The position numbers and the translations under genes were made by a program. Source: Sphingobacteriales bacterium (GTDB lineage: Bacteria > Bacteroidota > Bacteroidia > Chitinophagales > Chitinophagaceae). From it: a stretch of DNA of 5,477 nucleotides. This document shows, one piece after another, positions 1-5,477 of the stretch (positions within the stretch are counted from its first letter, which is position 1; each line of letters starts with the position of its first letter). The stretch covers positions 1 through 5,477 of the forward strand of contig JAHEZF010000132.1 of assembly GCA_023251215.1 (NCBI GenBank), given 5' to 3'. The notes under the pieces were generated by a model, which had not been told where the DNA came from, did no database searches, and saw only the letters and a program-made list of their open reading frames with translations.

Positions 1-438
1 AAAACCGATCTGTCTTCCCAAACTACCTTCCGCTTTCAGTACACCAAAATCAAATACTCCTTTTTGTGCATTTGTTTGTCCGCTGTTAAATTCAAAGGGA
101 GTTACATAAAAATTATTCATTACGCTGTCAAAGTTCATCCGCTGTGCTACAGGATTTAAATGAAAAGGAAAGACACGATAAGTAACAGTGATGCTATCAA
201 CCGGTGGTTTCTTTCTCCAGTATAGTATTGCATTTACAAAATCAAGACGGTAATCAGAGGAAGAAACATAAGCAATCGAAAATGATTTCGGTATAATACT
301 GATCGTATCAATCTTCAGACTGTCCGTTTCCACCTTGAAGATTTTTTGCCGGAGATTTGATACAGGAACAACAGGTAATTGCGCATGGCTCCACAGGGAT
401 AGTAAGGCCAGACAAAAAAGTAATAATATTCTTTCCAA
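1..438 (-). CDS. N-terminal part of a large exported Bacteroidota surface/outer-membrane protein (runs off left edge)
   Basis: The minus strand is open from a stop near 495 to the window edge. From the TTG at 436-438 it gives 146 residues beginning MERILLLFCLALLSLWSHAQ. This reads as a classical signal peptide: a short n-region, a hydrophobic core of about 12 residues, and a likely cleavage at SHA|Q. The mature part is rich in beta-type sequence (FKVETDSLKIDTISIIPKSF, then a YRLDFVNAILYW stretch and YRVFPF) and ends in FDFGVLKAEGSLGRQIGF. From memory this resembles the start of very large Bacteroidota outer-membrane proteins whose next residues typically read GNSQDAVVNSNLNLQ; that is recollection, not a search. 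No ATG exists in frame between the upstream stop and the signal peptide, so the start must be TTG (436-438, with GAG just upstream, or 445-447) or CTG. The gene is divergent from the T9SS-substrate gene on its right. Export is well supported; the function is not known. Confidence 0.75.
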   Translation of the reverse strand, partial: MERILLLFCLALLSLWSHAQLPVVPVSNLRQKIFKVETDSLKIDTISIIPKSFSIAYVSSSDYRLDFVNAILYWRKKPPVDSITVTYRVFPFHLNPVAQRMNFDSVMNNFYVTPFEFNSGQTNAQKGVFDFGVLKAEGSLGRQIGF

Positions 439-550
439 ATAACTCAACAGCAGCGGGTTTAACTCAAAATCGTAAAATTCGCTGTATTTATTGCTTTAAA
501 GTTATCCCATGCTGTTAATTCCGGAAAAATGCAGCAAATTTGAGTATAAA
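439..550. promoter_or_regulatory. Divergent intergenic region expected to hold two promoters
   Basis: This A/T-rich stretch separates two divergently transcribed exported-protein genes, so promoters for both should lie here. No exact match to the Bacteroidota consensus (TTTG, about 20 bases, TAnnTTTG) was found. The closest minus-strand candidate is TAACTTTA, read from about 502 down to 495, with a T-rich tetramer about 20 bases upstream; it differs from the -7 consensus at the final base. It lies roughly 55 bases upstream of the TTG start. No clear plus-strand promoter could be assigned. The role is inferred from gene arrangement alone. Confidence 0.35.
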
Positions 551-2728
551 ATGTCTTCTTTCAGACCTTACTCGATGTTCCCGATGCATAAACGCCAATT
601 CATACTGGTAATTGGTTTGTTCTTTTTTCTTAACAGCACTGCCCAGCAAAATAATATCTGGTATTTTGGAAAAAAAGCCGGGCTGAATTTTAATATTGTT
701 GCCAATCAGCCGATCCCATCAAAACTAACTAACAGCGTTATGATAGCTGATGAAGGATGTGCCAGTATTTGTGATGAAAACGGCCGGCTTCTTTTTTATT
801 CGAATGGCCTGACTGTTTATAACCGTAATCACCAGCCCATGTTAAATGGAGATGGATTAGCAGCCAATATTTCTACCATGCAGGGATGTATCATCGTGCC
901 TTTACCGGGCAGCGACAGCCTTTATTACATTTTTACAACCGATGCTGTTGAAAATAGTTTTGCCAATGGCTACAGGTATTCTATCATCGACATGGCGGGA
1001 GATAATGGTAATGGCGGGGTAACTGCTAAAAATATATTGCTCTGGGCTTCCTGTACAGAAAGGATGACGGCTATACGTCATGCCGATGGTATTAGTGTAT
1101 GGCTTATAACAAATGATAATAATTCCAATATTTTCAGAGCATGGCTTATCAATTGCAGCGGTTTGCAAACAACTCCTGTTGTTTCTACTGCCGGTCTGGT
1201 AATGGACCAACATTATTTTACCAATACAGGAATGATGAAAGCAAGCCCTGATGGTAAACAAATATGCCAGACTCATTTCCCGGTATTGGATGAAATGAAT
1301 CATATCCCAAATTTCTGTCAGCTATTCGATTTTGATATTGCAACAGGGATCTTATCAAATCCCCGGTCTATCGGATTCCCGGATGCACAAATTATAACCT
1401 GTGAATATTCCCCGGACTCAAAACTGCTTTACCTGGCAAGGCCTTATGACAAAGCTATTGATCAAATTGAATGTACGCTGGGAAATGCTGCTGCCATTAC
1501 AGCATCACGGATCAGCATCAGTACGGACGGTGCCGGGTTCATCGGCATACAACTGGCTCCTGATGAAAAAATATATCTCTGCTATCCATCCTGGTATCTT
1601 GGCGTTATCAACCGGCCAAATATAAAGGGGGCTGGATGTAATTTTCAGAAAGAACAAGCTGATGTCAGTTTTAATCTTGCTTATCTCGGACTGCCGGCAT
1701 TCATCAATGATCTTTCTTTCAACCCCAACAATGGTTTTAATTATTCGATACTTGACAGTTGTTCAGGCAATGTTCAGTTCCTGGGCACTTCTACTATGAA
1801 TGGTGTTTTGCAATGGCGCTGGGATTTTGGTGATGGAACAACATCGGATATTCAAAACCCGGTTCATTTATTTATACCCTCTGACCAGGCTTATACGGTA
1901 AAATTAAAGGTAACATCTTCGCTGTTTTGTGGAGAAGTTAAAACATCACAAATCATAAAACCAAAAGGCATTGTTGCCAGCATTGATTTTGACATCATCA
2001 ATAAATGTGATTCGGGTTACGTTCGCTTTATAAACAAAACATCTTTTTTACAGGATACTGTAGGGCAGCTTACCTGGGAGTTCGGCGATGGAAGTATTTC
2101 AAACGAAATAAACCCGATTCATACTTATACCGCCGGTGGTGTATATAATGTAAAACTGAAATTTAAAACAACCACTCCCTGTCTCGATGATTCATTAGTT
2201 CGCCAACTGGATCTTTCCACATTTACTGTCTCTGCACCACCTGATCAGACAATACTTGTAGGACAATCAGTACAGCTTTATGTTAGTGGCGGCGGAAAAT
2301 ATTTTCAATGGACACCCGGATCATGGCTAAGTGATTCCAGCAGCAAAAACCCGGTAGCTATGCCGCTGGATGACATAACATATAAGGTGACAGCAATAAA
2401 TAATGAGGGCTGTAAAAGTGAAGATTCCATTTTCATCAAGGTATTACCTCTTGATGATTTCTATGTTCCGGGCGCATTTACACCAAATGATGACGGAAAA
2501 AATGATAAGATACGGCCGTTCTATGGCGGAAAATTTACATTATCCGAATTCAGTATTTTCAACAGGTGGGGACAACATGTTTTTTCGACCCGGGAAAGAG
2601 GGGCAGGCTGGAACGGCAGGGTGAATAATCTCATCCAGGATGCAGGAGTTTATGTGTGGATCATTCGTGCCACCGACCAATCTGGTATTCACTATGAGCG
2701 AAGAGGAACTTTTGTTTTGATCCGTTAA
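551..2728 (+). CDS. Secreted PKD-domain protein with T9SS type B (gliding-motility-associated) C-terminal domain
   Basis: Predicted to be exported by Sec, then moved across the outer membrane by the type IX system and held at the surface or released. Numbering uses the ATG at 551 (725 residues). Residues 1-31 are a signal peptide: basic HKR, hydrophobic FILVIGLFFFL, probable cleavage STA|QQ. Residues ~37-390, starting IWYFGKKAGLNF, look like the repeat-bearing, propeller-like region common in such proteins, with short motifs such as LLFYSNG and YYIFTTD. PKD domain 1 spans ~399-471 (core WRWDFGDGTTSD, then NPVH) and PKD domain 2 ~476-557 (core WEFGDGS, then NPIHTY). An Ig/PKD-like domain at ~561-633 carries YFQWTPGSWLS and ends near GCKSEDSIFIKV. 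Residues ~635-725 form the sorting domain: FTPNDDGKND, FSIFNRWGQHVF, WNGR, GVYVWII and a final RRGTFVLIR. Starts at 509, 575 and 584 are also possible. 551 has the A-rich upstream context favoured in this phylum; 584 gives the most compact signal peptide. PKD domains suggest glycan or protein binding. No catalytic domain is seen, so an adhesin-like or structural role is inferred. Confidence 0.9.
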   Translation: MSSFRPYSMFPMHKRQFILVIGLFFFLNSTAQQNNIWYFGKKAGLNFNIVANQPIPSKLTNSVMIADEGCASICDENGRLLFYSNGLTVYNRNHQPMLNGDGLAANISTMQGCIIVPLPGSDSLYYIFTTDAVENSFANGYRYSIIDMAGDNGNGGVTAKNILLWASCTERMTAIRHADGISVWLITNDNNSNIFRAWLINCSGLQTTPVVSTAGLVMDQHYFTNTGMMKASPDGKQICQTHFPVLDEMNHIPNFCQLFDFDIATGILSNPRSIGFPDAQIITCEYSPDSKLLYLARPYDKAIDQIECTLGNAAAITASRISISTDGAGFIGIQLAPDEKIYLCYPSWYLGVINRPNIKGAGCNFQKEQADVSFNLAYLGLPAFINDLSFNPNNGFNYSILDSCSGNVQFLGTSTMNGVLQWRWDFGDGTTSDIQNPVHLFIPSDQAYTVKLKVTSSLFCGEVKTSQIIKPKGIVASIDFDIINKCDSGYVRFINKTSFLQDTVGQLTWEFGDGSISNEINPIHTYTAGGVYNVKLKFKTTTPCLDDSLVRQLDLSTFTVSAPPDQTILVGQSVQLYVSGGGKYFQWTPGSWLSDSSSKNPVAMPLDDITYKVTAINNEGCKSEDSIFIKVLPLDDFYVPGAFTPNDDGKNDKIRPFYGGKFTLSEFSIFNRWGQHVFSTRERGAGWNGRVNNLIQDAGVYVWIIRATDQSGIHYERRGTFVLIR

Positions 2729-2771
2729 AAACTGATTTTGCTGAATCAAGTTTCTTGACATCATTTTTTTT
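2729..2771 (+). terminator. Possible weak terminator after the T9SS-substrate gene
   Basis: Directly after the stop codon, AAAC-TGATT (2729-2737) can pair with AATCA-GTTT (2744-2753). The loop is six bases (TTGCTG) and A2749 is bulged. A run of eight T follows at 2764-2771. The stem is A/T-rich and the T-run starts ten bases after it, so this is not a textbook intrinsic terminator. The T-run can alternatively pair with the A-run at 2792-2798 to make an A/T-only stem. The position between two convergent genes favours some termination function. Confidence 0.3.
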
Positions 2772-2939
2772 AACCTTGATACTAATAGTGTAAAAAAAGA
2801 TTTTCTGTCTTTTATATTAACTGGTTTAATGGTTATTGTAGCAGCAGATCAGTCAAACAAAAATCAAAAAGTAAAAGGCCGGGCCGGTACTTTGCATTTA
2901 TCATATACTTCTGGTTTTGGCTTTGTAATTACCCCCGGA

Positions 2940-3704
2940 TCATTTGTCAGAAGATAATCCTGTAAGAAAATACTCAGCATTAAGCCGGGCAATATTAGTG
3001 ATGGAAATTTCCTTGGGGCAAACGGCTTCGCAGGCCCCTGTATTGGTGCAGGCGCCAAATCCTTCTTTATCCATTTGCGCCACCATGTTCATCACTCTTG
3101 ATTTTCTTTCGGGATCGCCTTGTGGCAATAAAGCAAGATGTGAAACTTTAGCTGACACAAATAATAATGCAGATGAGTTTTTACAAGCTGCCACACAAGC
3201 TCCGCAGCCGATACAGGCTGCCGCAGCAAATGATTTATCAGCTTTATCTTTTTCAATGGGAATAGCATTACCATCTACTGCATTGCCGGTATTCACTGAA
3301 ATAAATCCACCCGCCTGGATGATACGGTCAAATGAAGTTCTGTCAACCACCAGGTCTTTTATTACCGGGAATGCTTTAGCTCTCCAGGGTTCAACCACAA
3401 TGGTATCTCCATTCTTAAAAGCTCTCATGTGCAACTGGCAGGTAGTGGTAGCATGCCAGGGTCCATGCGGACGACCGTTGATATACATGGAGCAGGTACC
3501 GCAGATACCTTCACGGCAATCATGATCAAATGCAATTGGATCTTTCCCTTCATGGATCAATCTTTCATTCAGCACATCAAACATTTCCAGAAAAGACATT
3601 TCGGAGGAAATATCTTTTACTTCGTAGGTCTCGAATCTTCCTGCGCTGTGGCTGTTCTTTTGCTTCCAGACTTTTAATTTCAGATTTAAGATTTTGTGCT
3701 CCAT
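2940..3704 (-). CDS. sdhB: Succinate dehydrogenase/fumarate reductase iron-sulfur subunit
   Basis: This 254-residue subunit passes electrons from the flavin of SdhA to the membrane quinone site through three Fe-S clusters, on the cytoplasmic face of complex II. The N-terminal ferredoxin-like domain has the [2Fe-2S] ligands C63, C68 and C71 (in [20 protein letters not shown]) and C89 (TTTCQLHM). The C-terminal domain has C164-x2-C167-x2-C170-x3-C174 ([13 protein letters not shown]) and C219-x5-C225-x3-C229-P ([13 protein letters not shown]). By family rule C164, C167, C170 and C229 bind [4Fe-4S], and C174, C219 and C225 bind [3Fe-4S]; no ligand is missing. The conserved [18 protein letters not shown] segment links the two domains. 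The length is normal for the Bacteroidota form, slightly longer than E. coli SdhB. The ATG at 3702-3704 is well placed, 29 bases after the sdhA stop, with only a weak purine stretch (CGGAA) about 13 bases upstream. Sequence alone does not decide between succinate oxidation and fumarate reduction. Confidence 0.97.
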   Translation of the reverse strand: MEHKILNLKLKVWKQKNSHSAGRFETYEVKDISSEMSFLEMFDVLNERLIHEGKDPIAFDHDCREGICGTCSMYINGRPHGPWHATTTCQLHMRAFKNGDTIVVEPWRAKAFPVIKDLVVDRTSFDRIIQAGGFISVNTGNAVDGNAIPIEKDKADKSFAAAACIGCGACVAACKNSSALLFVSAKVSHLALLPQGDPERKSRVMNMVAQMDKEGFGACTNTGACEAVCPKEISITNIARLNAEYFLTGLSSDK

Positions 3705-3733
3705 AAAAGCAATTATTCCGTTCGTTGTTATAA

Positions 3734-5477
3734 TTATTTATATGAACGCTGACTCGGCTTCACCATTTCATAATTCAGAATTTCTTTAACCAATTCCCAA
3801 TTGCTATCTCCTTTATAACCCCATGCTGATACATACATAAAATGATTATCGTCCCGCATAGCTTCACCGTCTGCAGTTTGATACTCTTCGCGGAAATGAC
3901 CGCCACAACTTTCTTCTCTTTGCAGAGCATCTATGCACATCAGTTCTCCCAGCTCAATAAAGTCAGCTACCCGGTTAGCTTTATCAAGTTCAGGATTCAT
4001 TTCATTGATACTACCCGGAATTCTCAGATCGGTCCAGAATTCTTTTTTCAACTGCTGAATATCTGTAATGGCTTCTTTCAACCGGTTTGCATTGCGGGCC
4101 ATACCACATTTGTCCCACATGATCTTACCTAAACGTTTGTGAAAGCTTTCCACCGTTTGCGAACCTTTAATGCTCATTAGCCTGTTGATCCGGTCAGCAG
4201 TTGCTTTTTCAGTTTTTTCAAATGCAGGATGTGAAGTGGGAATCGGCGCAGTACGAATTTCATCAGACAGATAGTTGCCGATAGTGTAAGGAATAACAAA
4301 ATATCCATCGGCCAGGCCCTGCATTAAAGCCGATGCGCCCAAACGATTAGCTCCATGATCGCTGAAATTACATTCGCCTAAAGCATATAATCCGGGAACG
4401 GTTGTCATTAATTCATAATCAACCCACACCCCCCCCATTGTATAATGCACTGCAGGGTAAATCCTCATGGGTACTTCATATGGATTTTCACCGGTGATCT
4501 TTTCATACATATCAAAAAGATTACCGTATTTTTCTTTCACCACTTCTTTTCCCAACTTCATAGCGACATCGGGATCAGCATCGTGTAAACCTTGTTTGCC
4601 GGCTTCTGTTTTACCATAGCGTAAAAAAGCATCTGCATAATCCAGGTAAACGGCTTGCCTGGATGAACCTACACCATAGCCAGCATCACATCTTTCTTTT
4701 GCTGCTCTTGAAGCCACATCTCTCGGTACTAAATTTCCAAAAGCAGGATACCTTCTTTCCAGGTAATAATCTCTTTCATTTTCAGGAATTTCATTCGGCT
4801 TTCTGGTATCACCTTGTTTTTGGGGCACCCAAATTCTTCCGTCATTTCTCAGTGATTCAGACATCAGCGTCAACTTGCTTTGATGATCTCCCGTAACAGG
4901 GATACAGGTTGGATGTATTTGTGTAAAACAAGGATTGCCAAACAGTGCACCTTTTTTATGTGCTTTCCAGATAGCTGTAACATTACAACCCATGGCATTG
5001 GTGCTGAGATAAAAAACATTTCCATAGCCGCCGGTGCATAACAGAACAGCATGACCAAAAAAACGTTCCAGTTCGCCGGTGATAAGATTGCGGCAAATGA
5101 TTCCACGGGCCTTGCCATCAATCATCACCACATCAAGCATTTCATGGCGGGCATACATCTCAACATTTCCCAATGCCACCTGGCGTTCCATTGCCTGGTA
5201 GGCCCCAATTAATAATTGCTGACCCGTTTGCCCGGCAGCATAAAAAGTTCTTTGCACTTGTGTACCACCAAATGAACGGTTACTTAATAATCCGCCATAT
5301 TCTCTGGCAAAAGGAACACCCTGTGCCACACATTGATCAATGATATTGGAACTCACTTCGGCCAGGCGATGCACATTGCCTTCCCGTGCACGATAGTCGC
5401 CGCCCTTTATAGTGTCATAAAATAAACGAAATACAGAATCACCATCATTCTGGTAATTCTTGGCGGCATTAATACCA
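3734..5477 (-). CDS. sdhA: Succinate dehydrogenase/fumarate reductase flavoprotein subunit (5' end outside window)
   Basis: This is the catalytic FAD subunit that interconverts succinate and fumarate in complex II. The frame is open from the right edge, giving 580 visible residues that begin [20 protein letters not shown]. The first ~60-70 residues are missing, including the FAD-binding GxGxxG and the histidine that binds FAD covalently, which should lie a few residues beyond the edge. Visible features: [20 protein letters not shown] in the FAD domain; QIHPTCIP with the substrate-binding His at 4913-4915; [10 protein letters not shown] with the probable catalytic Arg of the PRD motif at 4721-4723; [11 protein letters not shown] with the substrate-binding His at 4445-4447; and the FAD-binding [19 protein letters not shown] helical C-terminal domain follows, containing [14 protein letters not shown] and a final [10 protein letters not shown]. 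The GTG at 5372-5374 is an internal valine, not a start. sdhB follows 29 bases downstream, so the two are co-transcribed; a diheme cytochrome b subunit (sdhC) is expected upstream. The HPTC variant is, from memory, usual for Bacteroidota. Confidence 0.97.
   Translation of the reverse strand, partial: GINAAKNYQNDGDSVFRLFYDTIKGGDYRAREGNVHRLAEVSSNIIDQCVAQGVPFAREYGGLLSNRSFGGTQVQRTFYAAGQTGQQLLIGAYQAMERQVALGNVEMYARHEMLDVVMIDGKARGIICRNLITGELERFFGHAVLLCTGGYGNVFYLSTNAMGCNVTAIWKAHKKGALFGNPCFTQIHPTCIPVTGDHQSKLTLMSESLRNDGRIWVPQKQGDTRKPNEIPENERDYYLERRYPAFGNLVPRDVASRAAKERCDAGYGVGSSRQAVYLDYADAFLRYGKTEAGKQGLHDADPDVAMKLGKEVVKEKYGNLFDMYEKITGENPYEVPMRIYPAVHYTMGGVWVDYELMTTVPGLYALGECNFSDHGANRLGASALMQGLADGYFVIPYTIGNYLSDEIRTAPIPTSHPAFEKTEKATADRINRLMSIKGSQTVESFHKRLGKIMWDKCGMARNANRLKEAITDIQQLKKEFWTDLRIPGSINEMNPELDKANRVADFIELGELMCIDALQREESCGGHFREEYQTADGEAMRDDNHFMYVSAWGYKGDSNWELVKEILNYEMVKPSQRSYK

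Noticed and set aside
902..1303. A 133-residue minus-strand ORF antisense to the T9SS-substrate gene
   Set aside because: It is a reading-frame shadow of a gene with clear domain structure; no start context or family similarity is seen.
2755..2786. TTGACA followed by a TACTAAT-like hexamer resembling a sigma-70 promoter
   Set aside because: The spacing is about 19 bases, Bacteroidota promoters do not follow this consensus, and no convincing gene lies downstream on that strand.
2868..2893. AAAGTA...TACTTT inverted repeat as a terminator for sdhB
   Set aside because: Only six A/T-rich pairs enclose a 14-base loop. The G/C block inside cannot form a stem with a workable loop, so support is too thin to call it.
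2829..2957. A 42-codon plus-strand ORF (MVIVAADQSN...) in the convergent spacer, overlapping the sdhB 3' end
   Set aside because: It has no ribosome binding site, no recognisable domain and low-complexity K/N/Q/S-rich content. It runs antisense into sdhB, so a chance ORF is more likely.
2944..3525. A 193-residue plus-strand ORF antisense to sdhB
   Set aside because: It lies wholly opposite a well-conserved sdhB. Its composition reflects the complementary strand and it has no recognisable motif of its own.

Overview
The window looks like chromosomal DNA of a member of the Bacteroidota, probably near the Chitinophagia/Chitinophagaceae (the lineage is an inference). The reasons are a secreted protein ending in a gliding-motility-type (type B) C-terminal domain of the type IX secretion system (T9SS), signal peptides ending in 'AQ', an A/T-rich initiation context without strong Shine-Dalgarno sites, and succinate dehydrogenase subunits of the sequence type usual in this phylum. 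Base composition is moderately A/T-rich and fairly even across the window.

Layout from left to right. (1) Positions 1-438, minus strand: the first ~146 codons of an exported protein that runs off the left edge and apparently uses a TTG start. (2) Positions 439-550: a short divergent intergenic stretch that must hold the promoters of both flanking genes. (3) Positions 551-2728, plus strand: a complete ~725-residue secreted multidomain protein with a signal peptide, a propeller-like N-terminal region, two PKD domains, one Ig-like/PKD-like domain and a T9SS type B C-terminal domain. (4) Positions 2729-2939: a convergent A/T-rich intergenic stretch with a weak terminator candidate. (5) Positions 2940-3704 and 3734-5477, minus strand: sdhB, and upstream of it sdhA, which runs off the right edge. 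They are 29 bases apart and evidently share an operon, whose usual third member sdhC would lie beyond the right edge.

The two halves are functionally unrelated. The left half is envelope/secretion biology: a divergent pair of exported proteins, one of them a predicted T9SS substrate. The right half is core energy metabolism: complex II, carrying electrons from succinate through FAD and three Fe-S clusters to quinone, or the reverse as fumarate reductase. All Fe-S ligands of SdhB and the visible active-site residues of SdhA are intact. I found no RNA gene, mobile element, CRISPR array or convincing novel system. The points most worth a second look are the non-ATG start of the left gene, the uncertain start of the T9SS protein, and an eight-G homopolymer inside the sdhA active-site coding region.
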